Shown here: one piece after another, positions 8,638 to 17,360 of the stretch
Position numbering within the stretch: the stretch's first letter is position 1
Layout of the letters: each line of letters starts with the position of its first letter
NCBI GenBank assembly: GCA_040755535.1
Contig: JBFMAV010000007.1
Span: 35,481-99,480 of the forward strand
DNA: 64,000 bases
From: Aquabacter sp040755535
GTDB lineage: Bacteria; Pseudomonadota; Alphaproteobacteria; Rhizobiales; Xanthobacteraceae
Reading direction: 5' to 3'
The notes under the pieces: generated by a model
Told to the model about the DNA's origin: nothing
Seen by the model: only the letters and a program-made list of their open reading frames with translations
Databases searched by the model: none
Position numbers and translations under genes: made by a program

Positions 8638-9630
8638 ATGACTCTCCCGTCCGACTCGGCGCGCCCCCTTCGCGTAGGCGTTGCCGGTATCGGGATCATG
8701 GGGTCCAACCACGCTCGCGTTCTTGCTGAACTTCCGGGTGCGGAGCTTGTGGCGATTGCCGACCCGGATACGGCCCAGGCCGGTCGCGTCGCGAATTTCC
8801 TCGGCTGCGAGGCGGTTGCCGACCATCACGCCCTGATTGCCCGCGGGCTCGACGCCATTGTCGTGGCGGCCCCCACCCACCTGCATCACCCGGTGGCCCT
8901 GGATATCATCACGGCGGGGATCTCCGTTCTGGTGGAGAAGCCGGTCGCCTCCACCGCCGAAGAGGGGCGGGAGATCGTCGCAGCGGCGCAGGCGAACAAT
9001 GTCACCCTCATGATCGGTCATGTGGAACGCTTCAACCCGGCGGTCCAGGCGGTGAAGAAGGCCATCGCCGGGGAAGAACTCCTCTCCATCGCCATCACCC
9101 GCGTCGGACCCTTTCCGCCGCGCATGTCCAATGTCGGCGTCGTGATCGATCTCGCGGTCCACGACATCGACCTGATCCGCTGGTTCACCGGCTCCGATAT
9201 CATCGAGGTGCAGCCGCAGACCTCTTCCGCCATGGCGGAGCGCGAGGACATTGCGTTGCTTCAGTTCCGCACCGCCTCCGGCGTGCTCGCCCACATCAAC
9301 ACCAACTGGCTGACGCCCTTCAAGGCGCGCACGGTGCATGTTGCGACGCGCAAGAAATATGTCATCGGCGACCTGCTCACCCGCCAGGTCACCGAGTGCT
9401 TCGACTACCGGCCCGACGGCTCCTATTCGATGCGCCATCTCCCGGTCGCCTACGCGGAGCCGCTGCGGGCCGAACTCGACCAGTTTCTCGACGCGGTGCG
9501 CTCGGGCAAGCCGCCGGCGGTGACTGGCGACGAGGGCGTGGCGAGCCTTGAAATCGCGATCTCCTGCCTCACCGGACGTTCCGAAGCGAGCCATCGCTCT
9601 TCGGCCGATCGCCGCCGGGCGGTGGGCTGA
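8638..9630 (+). CDS. Gfo/Idh/MocA-family oxidoreductase, probable nucleotide-sugar 3-dehydrogenase (GnnA/WlbA-like)
   Basis: NAD(P)-dependent oxidoreductase of 330 residues. The N-terminal Rossmann fold shows GVAGIGIMGSNHA (about residues 14-26), the catalytic EKPVAST motif lies near residue 100, and GHVERFNPAV follows. The family includes UDP-GlcNAc 3-dehydrogenases that oxidise the sugar C3 hydroxyl so an aminotransferase can install nitrogen. A DegT/DnrJ/EryC1 aminotransferase starts 24 bases downstream, supporting that role. The substrate is inferred. ATG 8638 was chosen because the N-terminal fold starts just after it; the ribosome site is weak. Confidence 0.8.
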   Translation: MTLPSDSARPLRVGVAGIGIMGSNHARVLAELPGAELVAIADPDTAQAGRVANFLGCEAVADHHALIARGLDAIVVAAPTHLHHPVALDIITAGISVLVEKPVASTAEEGREIVAAAQANNVTLMIGHVERFNPAVQAVKKAIAGEELLSIAITRVGPFPPRMSNVGVVIDLAVHDIDLIRWFTGSDIIEVQPQTSSAMAEREDIALLQFRTASGVLAHINTNWLTPFKARTVHVATRKKYVIGDLLTRQVTECFDYRPDGSYSMRHLPVAYAEPLRAELDQFLDAVRSGKPPAVTGDEGVASLEIAISCLTGRSEASHRSSADRRRAVG

Positions 9631-9654
9631 CGTCCGCAACAGAAGCGAATTTGC

Positions 9655-10803
9655 ATGACCACGCACGTCACGAGTCAGATGGCCCCCATCCCTTTCATCG
9701 ACGTGGCCGCCCAGCGCGCCCGCCTCGGCGCGCGGATCGATCGCGCGGTGACGTCGGTGCTGGAGAGCTGCCGGTTCATCAACGGACCGGAAGTCGCCAT
9801 CCTGGAAGAGCAACTCGCCGCATTCGCGGGGGCAAAGCATGCCGTCGCCTGCGCCAGCGGCACCGACGCGCTGGCCATGATCCTCATGTCCTGGGGGATC
9901 GGGCCGGGGGATGCGGTGTTCTGTCCGGCCTTCACCTTCTGCGCCACCGCCGAGGTCGTGCCATGGGTCGGCGCAACGCCGGTCTTCGTGGATGTGAAGG
10001 CGGACACCTTCAACATGGACGCCGAGAGCCTGGAGCGTGCCATCGGCATCGCAAAGGCGGCCGGGCTCACTCCGAAAGTGGTGATTCCCGTGGACCTGTT
10101 CGGTCAGGCGGCCGACTATGGCGCGATTCTTCCCGTGGCCGAAGCCCATGGACTGAAGGTGCTCGACGATGCCGCGCAGGGCTTCGGCGCTGAGTGGCGT
10201 GGCCAGCGGACCGGCAGCATCGGGCATGCCGCCGCCACCTCTTTCTTTCCGGCCAAGCCGCTTGGCTGCTACGGCGATGGCGGCGCGGTCTTCACCAATG
10301 ATGACTCCCTTGTCCCCATCCTGAAGAGCGTGCGCGAGCACGGGCAGGGCGTGGACAAATATGAGAATGTGCGCATTGGTATGACCGCGCGCCTCGATAC
10401 GATTCAGGCGGCCGTTCTGATCGAGAAGCTGGATATTTTTGCCGACGAGATCACCGCCCGCGACGCCATCGCCGCGCGCTACAATGCGCTGCTCGCCGAT
10501 GTCGCCATCGTTCCGAGCGTGGCGGACGGGGCCACCTCCACCTGGGCGCAATATACGATCCGCCTCGCGCCCGGCCGGCGCGATGGTCTGGCCGACGCGC
10601 TGCGCAAGGAGGGCGTCCCCACCGCCGTCTATTACCGCATCCCCATGCACAGGCAGCCGGCCTATGCCCGCTTCCCCGCCGACCGCCTCCCGGTCAGCGA
10701 GGCGCTGTGCGCGGAAGTCATCAGCCTGCCCATGCACGCCTATCTGGATGAGGCGACCCAGGACCGCATCGTCGCCGCCGTCCGCCGCGCCCTGGCAGCG
10801 TGA
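9655..10803 (+). CDS. DegT/DnrJ/EryC1-family PLP aminotransferase (GnnB/WbpE-like)
   Basis: 382-residue sugar aminotransferase. It has the family N-terminus (PFIDVAAQRARLG), the cofactor segment CASGTDAL, the aspartate LDDAAQ near residue 171 and the Schiff-base lysine K201 in TSFFPAKPLGCYGDGG. Such enzymes transfer an amino group from glutamate to a keto sugar nucleotide. Paired with the preceding dehydrogenase, it would turn UDP-GlcNAc into UDP-GlcNAc3N, the precursor of 2,3-diaminoglucose lipid A (GnnA/GnnB pathway). A WbpB/WbpE type O-antigen pathway is the alternative, but no hexapeptide acetyltransferase (WbpD) is adjacent. ATG 9655 is used; an ATG at 9679 is also possible. Confidence 0.82.
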   Translation: MTTHVTSQMAPIPFIDVAAQRARLGARIDRAVTSVLESCRFINGPEVAILEEQLAAFAGAKHAVACASGTDALAMILMSWGIGPGDAVFCPAFTFCATAEVVPWVGATPVFVDVKADTFNMDAESLERAIGIAKAAGLTPKVVIPVDLFGQAADYGAILPVAEAHGLKVLDDAAQGFGAEWRGQRTGSIGHAAATSFFPAKPLGCYGDGGAVFTNDDSLVPILKSVREHGQGVDKYENVRIGMTARLDTIQAAVLIEKLDIFADEITARDAIAARYNALLADVAIVPSVADGATSTWAQYTIRLAPGRRDGLADALRKEGVPTAVYYRIPMHRQPAYARFPADRLPVSEALCAEVISLPMHAYLDEATQDRIVAAVRRALAA

Positions 10804-10844
10804 GGGTGGGGGGGCGAGGCCGGCGTTCCGGCCCGTTCCTGTTG

Positions 10845-10967
10845 CCCCCTCCCTACCTTGCCCCGCAAGCGGGAGAGGGATTTGCGTCCCTTGAGATAAA
10901 GCCGTCGCCCTCTTCTTCCCCGGACAGAGTCCTCCTCCCGCTTGCGGGGGAGGGCGAGGGAGGGGGG
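10845..10967. repeat. GC-rich dispersed intergenic repeat, copy 1 (long inverted repeat)
   Basis: The 317-base gap between the aminotransferase and murJ holds two arms, 10845-10875 and 10932-10967, that are near-perfect inverted copies (CCCCTCCCTA ... CGCAAGCGGGAG against CTCCCGCTTGCGGGGG ... GAGGGAGGGG). Each arm is itself a small hairpin around GCAAGC/GCTTGC. A related element lies at 51749-51898. I see no gene in the gap. Such elements are common in alphaproteobacterial intergenic DNA and their function is not established. Confidence 0.75.
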
Positions 10968-11120
10968 AACGCTCTGGTGCAGAGCCGATTGCCCGCGATG
11001 TCCCACGCCTCAGCTTGGCGCGTGTGACTGAGAGTGTCGTTACGGTCCGTTGACGCCCGCTCAGGCATAAGACTGAAAGCCGCCCTCGCGCGTTGTTCTG
11101 GAACTGGTAATCAGCGAACC

Positions 11121-12689
11121 ATGCTGCGCTCCATCCTCTCTGTCGGCGGACTGACGCTGGTGTCGCGGCTGGCGGGGTTCGCGCGCGACATTCTCATGGC
11201 GGCGGTGCTGGGTGCGGGGCCGATCGCGGACGCCTTTCTGGTCGCGTTCCGTCTGCCCAACCATTTCCGTGCCATCTTCGCCGAAGGCGCGTTCAATGCC
11301 GCCTTCGTGCCCACCTATGCGCGCCTGAAGGAACAGAACGGCATTCCTGTCGCGCGCGGCTTTGCAGATGAAGTGCTGACCGCCATGGCGCTGGTGCATG
11401 GCGCCCTGCTGGCGCTGGCCCTCGGATTCACGCCGCAATTCGTCGGCCTGCTGGCACCGGGTCTTGCGGATGATCCCGCCCGATTTGATCTGGCCGTCAC
11501 GCTGACCCGCATCACCTTTCCCTATCTGGCGCTGATTTCGGTGGCGACGCTGGCCTCCGGCGCGCTGAATGCCATGGACCGCTTCGCCATGGCGGCGGCC
11601 TCTCCCATCCTGCTGAATGTCTGCATGATCGGAACGCTGGCCTGTGCCGGGCTGTTTCCGACCGCAGGCCATGCGGCGGCCTGGGGCGTGCTGGTGTCGG
11701 GAATCGGGCAGGTGGTTCTGTTGCTGTGGGACGCGGAGCGCACGGGCATCGGCCTGCGTCTCGCGCGTCCTCGCCTCGATCCCGGCACGCGGCGATTCCT
11801 GAAAGCACTCGGTCCCGCGATCATCGGCTCGGCGGGCGTGCAGATCGCGCTGTTCGCGGACACCATCATCGCCACCTTCCTGCCCGCCGGTGCCCTGTCC
11901 GCCCTGTATTATGCGGATCGCATCAACCAGTTGCCCATCGGCGTGGTGGGAATCGCGGTCGGCACGGTGCTGTTGCCGGAAATGTCGCGCCGGCTCGCCG
12001 CCAACGACGATTTGGGCGCGGCGCGGGCGCAGGCACGGGCGGTCGAGTTTGCGGTCCTGCTGGCGGCGCCGTTCGTGGTGGCCTCGCTGATTATTCCCGA
12101 CCTGACCATGCGGGCGCTGTTCGCTCGGGGCGCCTTCACGGCGGGCGATGCGGCGGAGGCGGCGGCCACCCTGCAAGCCTATGCGCTGGGCCTGATTGCC
12201 TTCGTGGTTCTGCGCGGCTTCATCGCGCCCTTCCACGCCCGCAGCGACACTACCACGCCGATGATCGCTTCCTTGAGCGCGGTGGGCGTCAATGTCGCCT
12301 TGAAATTCGCCCTCATGGGATCTCTCGCGCAAGTGGGCCTCGCCCTGGCGACGGCGGTCGGGGGCTGGATTAATCTCGGATTGTTGATCTTCTTCGCCCG
12401 GCGCCGGGGCCTGCCGCTCGGCGACGAACTTCTCGCGGGCCGGCTGCTGCGCTTGTTCGCGTGCGCCCTGGTCCTTGCAGGCACGCTCTGGGCTGCCTTG
12501 CCGGTGGCGCGCTCTATCGCCTCCCGCTTGCCCGAGGGCCGCGAGGAGATCACCTTGCTTCTGGTCGTGGCGGCGGGTGGACTTGCCTATAGCGCGTCCG
12601 CCCTGCTGCTGCTCGGGCGTGGTATTCTGGGGCCGCTGCTGCGGCGGCGGGGCGCCAAGACGCCGAAGGAGCCGCCCTCCGGGCTTTGA
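11121..12689 (+). CDS. murJ: Lipid II flippase MurJ (MviN)
   Basis: Polytopic inner-membrane protein of 522 residues in the MOP superfamily that flips lipid II across the membrane for peptidoglycan synthesis. The N-terminus LRSILSVGGLTLVSRLAGFARDILMA is the family signature. Other marks are the segment FRLPNHFRAIFAEGAFNAAFVP, about 14 hydrophobic helices, and ALSALYYADRINQLPIGVVGIAVGTVLLP. The frame extends 87 bases upstream, but the ATG at 11121 matches the conserved N-terminus. It appears transcribed alone. Confidence 0.95.
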   Translation: MLRSILSVGGLTLVSRLAGFARDILMAAVLGAGPIADAFLVAFRLPNHFRAIFAEGAFNAAFVPTYARLKEQNGIPVARGFADEVLTAMALVHGALLALALGFTPQFVGLLAPGLADDPARFDLAVTLTRITFPYLALISVATLASGALNAMDRFAMAAASPILLNVCMIGTLACAGLFPTAGHAAAWGVLVSGIGQVVLLLWDAERTGIGLRLARPRLDPGTRRFLKALGPAIIGSAGVQIALFADTIIATFLPAGALSALYYADRINQLPIGVVGIAVGTVLLPEMSRRLAANDDLGAARAQARAVEFAVLLAAPFVVASLIIPDLTMRALFARGAFTAGDAAEAAATLQAYALGLIAFVVLRGFIAPFHARSDTTTPMIASLSAVGVNVALKFALMGSLAQVGLALATAVGGWINLGLLIFFARRRGLPLGDELLAGRLLRLFACALVLAGTLWAALPVARSIASRLPEGREEITLLLVVAAGGLAYSASALLLLGRGILGPLLRRRGAKTPKEPPSGL

Positions 12690-12818
12690 CCTAGGTTTTG
12701 CACCGCAAGAAAGCTGTGCTATTCGACGCGGGCGTTGACGGCCCCATTGTTGCGGGAGCGGTCGTTTGCGCCTTTGACATCCTCGTCGCGCGCTCGGCGC
12801 ACGATCGGAGCCATACGT

Positions 12819-14027
12819 ATGCTGCCTGTCCCGCGCCTCCTCTCTATTTTCCGTCAGCCTGCGTCTCTCGGCCTTCTGGCGCCGCTTCTGCTGGCCGCCT
12901 GCGGCCAGCCGCAACAGCAGCAGGGCGGAGGTGCACCGCCGCCGCCCACGGTCACGGTCGCGAAGCCCCAGACGCGCAACATCACCGAATACGACGAATA
13001 TGTCGGCCGGTTCGTGGCCATCAACCACGTGATGGTCAATGCGCGCATCTCCGGCTATCTGGAAAAGATCAGCTTCACTGACGGCCAGATGGTGAAGGAG
13101 GGGGATCTCCTCTTCACCCTCGACCAGCGCCCCTACAAGATCGCGCTCCAGCAGGCGGAAGCCAATCTCGCCCAGGCCAAGGCGAACCTTGATTTCGCGA
13201 CCACGGACCTCGAGCGCGCACGCACGCTGATCGAGGACCGCACCTCGAACGCCATTTCCAAGCAGGCCTTCGATCAGCGCACCCAGACCCAGCGCACCGC
13301 GACCGCCACGGTGCAGGCGCAGGAAGCCCTGGTGGCCCAGGCCAAGCTCGACCTGCAATTCACGGAGCTGCGCGCCCCCATTTCCGGCCGTATCGGCGAC
13401 CGGCGCGTGTCCGTCGGCAATTATGTGATCGGCGGCGGCGGCGGCACGCCCACGCTGCTGGCGGTGATCGTCTCCACCGATCCCATCTATTTCGAGTTCA
13501 CCTTCGACGAGGCCTCGCTCCTTCGCTACCAGCGCCTGATGAGCGGAGGCGGGATCGATTCCTCCAGCGTCGAACTCAAGCTGATCGACGACAAGGGCTG
13601 GCCGTTCAAGGGCAAGATGGACTTCCTGAACAATGTGGTGGACCGCGAGACCGGCACCATTCGCGGGCGCGCCATCTTCGAGAACAAGCAGGAATTGTTC
13701 CGTCCGGGACTGTTCGGGCGCATCCGCCTGCCGGCCACCGCGCCCTATCAGGCGCTGACCGTGCCGGACACCGCCATCGGCAGCGAGCAGACCCAGAAAT
13801 TCGTCTATGTGGTTGGCCCGGAAAACGTGGTGCAGGTGCGCCCCGTGACGCTCGGCCCGCTGGACGGCGACCGCCGCGTGGTGAAGACCGGACTCAAGCC
13901 CGAGGACGTGATCGTGGTGAACGGCCTCATGCGGGTGCGGCCCGGCGTGAAGGTCACGCCCCAGGAGGAGAAGCCTCCGGCGCCAGCGGACGCGAAGGCG
14001 CCCGCCGCCGCGTCCCCGGCGAAGTGA
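12819..14027 (+). CDS. RND efflux periplasmic adaptor (membrane fusion protein), AcrA/MexE-like lipoprotein
   Basis: Adaptor that bridges the RND pump and an outer-membrane channel; 402 residues. A signal peptide with lipobox LLAAC makes it a probable lipoprotein. After a Gln/Pro-rich spacer come the barrel-sandwich and hairpin segments (ARISGYLEKISFTDGQMVKEGDLLFTLD, then a coiled coil with AEANLAQAKANLD), the return lipoyl half (LRAPISGRIGDRRVSVGNYV) and an Ala/Pro-rich tail. GGAG lies 8 bases before the ATG. The pump gene follows after 13 bases, so they form an operon. No outer-membrane factor or TetR-type regulator gene is adjacent. Confidence 0.93.
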   Translation: MLPVPRLLSIFRQPASLGLLAPLLLAACGQPQQQQGGGAPPPPTVTVAKPQTRNITEYDEYVGRFVAINHVMVNARISGYLEKISFTDGQMVKEGDLLFTLDQRPYKIALQQAEANLAQAKANLDFATTDLERARTLIEDRTSNAISKQAFDQRTQTQRTATATVQAQEALVAQAKLDLQFTELRAPISGRIGDRRVSVGNYVIGGGGGTPTLLAVIVSTDPIYFEFTFDEASLLRYQRLMSGGGIDSSSVELKLIDDKGWPFKGKMDFLNNVVDRETGTIRGRAIFENKQELFRPGLFGRIRLPATAPYQALTVPDTAIGSEQTQKFVYVVGPENVVQVRPVTLGPLDGDRRVVKTGLKPEDVIVVNGLMRVRPGVKVTPQEEKPPAPADAKAPAAASPAK

Positions 14028-14040
14028 GGGAGGCGGCACC

Positions 14041-17000
14041 ATGCGCTTCTCGCATTTCTTCATCGACCGCCCGATCTTCGCCTGGGTGGTGTCGATCGTC
14101 GTGATGCTGCTCGGCGGCATCTCCTATTTGCGCCTGCCGGTCGCCCAGTATCCGGACATCGCGCCGCCGGTCATCAACGTGACCGGCCAGTTCCCCGGCG
14201 CCAGCGCCGAGACCGTTGCCGACACGGTGGTCGCGCCCATTGAGCAGCAGATCAACGGCGTTGAGGGGATGCTCTACATCTCCTCCAACTCCACCGCCGA
14301 CGGACGCTTTTCCATCTCGGTCACGTTCGATCTCGGCGTGGACCTCGATATCGCGCAGGTCCAGGTGCAGAACCGCGTGGCGATCGCCGCCCCGCGCCTG
14401 CCGCAGGAAGTCCAGCAGATCGGCGTCATCACGGCGAAAAGCTCGCCCGACCTCATGCTGGTGGTGAGCCTTTATTCGCCGGACGGCTCGCGCGACCCGC
14501 TGTTCATTTCCAACGTGGCCAATGTCCAGATCAAGGACGTGCTGTCGCGCATCGATGGCGTGGGCTCCATCACCGTATTCGGCAATCGCGACTATGCGAT
14601 GCAGGTCTGGCTCGACCCGACCCGCCTCCAGGAGCTCAATCTCACCGCCGGCGACGTGGTGACCGCGCTCCAGGCGCAGAATGTGCAGGTGGCCTCCGGT
14701 GTGCTGAATCAGCCGCCTGTGGAGAAGCAGCGCGCCTTCCAGATCGCGGTGCGCACGCTTGGCCGCCTCACGACACCCGAGCAGTTCGGCGATGTGGTCA
14801 TCAAGCAGACCGGCACCGCTTTGGTGCGGCTGAAGGACGTGGCGCGGGTTGAGATTTCGGCGCAGGACTATTCCTCCACCTCCTATCTCGACCGCGATTT
14901 GTCCATCTCGCTCGGCGTGTTCCAGCGTCCCGGCTCCAACGCGCTCGCCACCGGCAATGCCGTCGTGGAGCACATGAAGGAACTGGGCAAGCAACTGCCC
15001 GAGGGCGTGAAGTACGCGATCTATTACAACCCCACGGAATATATCCAGCAGTCGGTCGACGCGGTGGTTCACACCATCGTCGAGGCGATCATCCTGGTGG
15101 TGATCGTTGTGCTGCTGTTCCTCCAGACCTGGCGGGCGGCGATCATTCCCATCGTCGCGATCCCCATCTCATTGGTGGGCACCTTCTTCTTCATGTCGCT
15201 GTTCGGCTTCTCGCTGAACAACCTCTCGCTGTTCGGCCTGGTGCTTGCCATCGGCATCGTGGTCGACGACGCCATCGTCGTGGTGGAGAATGTGGAGCGA
15301 AACATCGCGGCCGGGCTGTCCCCGCGCGATGCCGCCTATCGCACGATGGACGAAGTGGGCGGGGCGCTGGTCGCCATCTCGCTGGTGCTCGCCTCGGTGT
15401 TCATTCCGAGCGCCTTCATCACCGGCATTTCCGGCGAGTTCTATCGCCAGTTCGCGCTGACCATCGCGGGTTCCACCCTCATCTCGCTACTGGTGTCGCT
15501 GACCCTCTCGCCCGCCATGTGCGCGCTTCTGTTGAAGCCCCACCGCGAGGGGCACAAGGTCCCCTGGTATGCCCGCCCGCTGAACGGCTTCTTCCGCCTG
15601 TTCAATCGCGGTTTCGAGGGGCTGGGCAACGGCTATGCCTGGCTCACCTCGCGCCTGGTGCGCGTGGTGGCCTTGATGCTCATCGTCTATGCGGGGCTGG
15701 TGGCGTTCGGCGGCTATCTGTTCTCCACCACGCCGCAGGGCTTCATCCCGGCGCAGGATCGCGGCTATCTCATCGTGGTCGCGCAATTGCCGCCCGGCGC
15801 CGCCATGGAGCGCACGCAGGATGTGATGACCCGCGCGGCGAACCAGGTGCTGGGCACGCCGGGCGTCGGCCACATCGTCAACATCGTCGGCTTCTCGGGC
15901 GCCACCTTCACCAACGCCCCCAATGCCGGCGCCATGTTCGTGATCCTGGAGCCGTTCAGCGAGCGCGGGGGCGATCCCACCCGCACGGCGACGGCGGTGC
16001 AGCGGCAATTGTTCGGCAAGCTCGCCTCCATTCAGGAAGCCCTCATGCTGGTGGTGCAGCCCCCGCCGGTGCAGGGCATCGGCAATGCGGGGGGCTTCCG
16101 CATGATGATCGAGGATCGCGCCGGCCACGGCTATGCCGCGCTCCAGAACACCGTCTATGCCATGATGGGTGCGGCGGCGCAGACGCCGGGTCTCATGCAG
16201 GTCTATTCGCTGTTCGAGACCTCGACGCCCCAGATGTATCTGGACATCGACCGCGTGCGCGCCCAGCTGCTCCAGGTGGACATCGCCAATGTGTTCGGCG
16301 CGCTCCAGACCTATATCGGCTCCAGCTATGTGAACGACTTCAACCTCTTCACCCGCACCTTCCGCGTGCAGGTGCAGGCGGATGCGGCGTTCCGCATGGA
16401 TCCGAACGACCTGTTGAAGATCCGCGTGCGCAATGCGACGGGGGAAACCGTGCCGATCGGCTCCTTCGCCACGCTGAAGGACCTCTCCGGTCCCTATCGC
16501 GTGCCACGCTACAATCTCTACCCCTCCGCCGAACTCGACGGCTCCCCGGCGCCCGGCTATTCGCAGGGTCAGGCCATGCAGATCATGCAGGGTCTGGCGG
16601 CCAATATCCTGCCCCAGGGCTTCGCCTATGAATGGACCGCGCTCGCCTATCAGCAGCAGCGGGCCGGCAACACCGCCATCTTCGCCTTCGCGCTGGGCGT
16701 GGTGTTCGTCTTCCTGGTGCTGGCGGCGCAATATGAGAGCCTGACCTTGCCATTGGCGGTCATCCTCATCGTGCCCATGTGCCTTGTGGCGGCGCTCATC
16801 GGCGTGCTGCTGAGGGGGCAGGACAACAACATCCTGACCCAGGTCGGCTTCATCGTGCTGATCGGCCTTGCGGCCAAGAACGCGATCCTGATCGTGGAAT
16901 TCGCCAAGCAATTGGAGGATCAGGGGCAGGGCCGGCAGGCGGCGGCGGTGGAAGCGGCGCGGCTGCGGCTTCGTCCCATCATCATGACCTCGCTCGCCTT

Positions 17001-17244
17001 CATCCTTGGCGTGGTGCCGCTGGTCTGGGCGGTGGGCGCGGGCTCGGAACTGCGCCAGTCGCTGGGAACCGCCGTGTTCTCGGGCATGATCGGCGTGACC
17101 GTGTTCGGCCTCATCTTCACCCCGGTCTTCTATGTCTTCGCCCGCTGGCTCGCCTCCTTCGGCGAGGCGCGCCGCGCGCGGCGCGAAGCGGGACCGGACG
17201 ACGAGCACCCGCCCCACACCAATCATCCGGCCCCCGCCGAATGA
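14041..17244 (+). CDS. RND multidrug efflux transporter, HAE1 family (AcrB/MexF/BepE-like)
   Basis: Proton-driven inner-membrane pump of 1067 residues, the normal length for the hydrophobe/amphiphile efflux family. The N-terminus FSHFFIDRPIFAWVVSIVVML is typical. The TM4 proton-relay pair is present (GIVVDDAIVVVENVERN), as is the TM10 lysine (GLAAKNAILIVEFAKQ), and two large periplasmic loops separate the halves of a 12-helix plan. It works with the adaptor encoded just upstream, and the outer-membrane partner must be encoded elsewhere. Substrates cannot be read from sequence. Confidence 0.95.
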   Translation: MRFSHFFIDRPIFAWVVSIVVMLLGGISYLRLPVAQYPDIAPPVINVTGQFPGASAETVADTVVAPIEQQINGVEGMLYISSNSTADGRFSISVTFDLGVDLDIAQVQVQNRVAIAAPRLPQEVQQIGVITAKSSPDLMLVVSLYSPDGSRDPLFISNVANVQIKDVLSRIDGVGSITVFGNRDYAMQVWLDPTRLQELNLTAGDVVTALQAQNVQVASGVLNQPPVEKQRAFQIAVRTLGRLTTPEQFGDVVIKQTGTALVRLKDVARVEISAQDYSSTSYLDRDLSISLGVFQRPGSNALATGNAVVEHMKELGKQLPEGVKYAIYYNPTEYIQQSVDAVVHTIVEAIILVVIVVLLFLQTWRAAIIPIVAIPISLVGTFFFMSLFGFSLNNLSLFGLVLAIGIVVDDAIVVVENVERNIAAGLSPRDAAYRTMDEVGGALVAISLVLASVFIPSAFITGISGEFYRQFALTIAGSTLISLLVSLTLSPAMCALLLKPHREGHKVPWYARPLNGFFRLFNRGFEGLGNGYAWLTSRLVRVVALMLIVYAGLVAFGGYLFSTTPQGFIPAQDRGYLIVVAQLPPGAAMERTQDVMTRAANQVLGTPGVGHIVNIVGFSGATFTNAPNAGAMFVILEPFSERGGDPTRTATAVQRQLFGKLASIQEALMLVVQPPPVQGIGNAGGFRMMIEDRAGHGYAALQNTVYAMMGAAAQTPGLMQVYSLFETSTPQMYLDIDRVRAQLLQVDIANVFGALQTYIGSSYVNDFNLFTRTFRVQVQADAAFRMDPNDLLKIRVRNATGETVPIGSFATLKDLSGPYRVPRYNLYPSAELDGSPAPGYSQGQAMQIMQGLAANILPQGFAYEWTALAYQQQRAGNTAIFAFALGVVFVFLVLAAQYESLTLPLAVILIVPMCLVAALIGVLLRGQDNNILTQVGFIVLIGLAAKNAILIVEFAKQLEDQGQGRQAAAVEAARLRLRPIIMTSLAFILGVVPLVWAVGAGSELRQSLGTAVFSGMIGVTVFGLIFTPVFYVFARWLASFGEARRARREAGPDDEHPPHTNHPAPAE

Positions 17245-17250
17245 TCGAAA

Positions 17251-17275
17251 TGGCCGGGCTGTGCCCGGCCATTTT
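17251..17275 (+). terminator. Rho-independent terminator after the RND pump gene
   Basis: Nine-base perfect stem TGGCCGGGC/GCCCGGCCA with a 3-base loop, flanked by AAA and TTTT so it could work in both directions; it begins 6 bases after the pump stop codon. Confidence 0.85.
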
Positions 17276-17360
17276 CATATCCGCCCGGCATCCCCCTCGG
17301 GGGCTTGACCCCGGACGCCCGGTCGCGGACAGATGCCGCGCCTATCGAGACTGACTTCCC

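Noticed and set aside
11061..14120. A 1019-codon minus-strand open frame across murJ and the RND adaptor gene
   Set aside because: Spans two clear plus-strand genes and their spacer; composition is that of an antisense shadow.
17245..17360. Cobalamin riboswitch before cobT
   Set aside because: The spacer is only 116 bases, is mostly terminator, and lacks the B12 box and other core elements.
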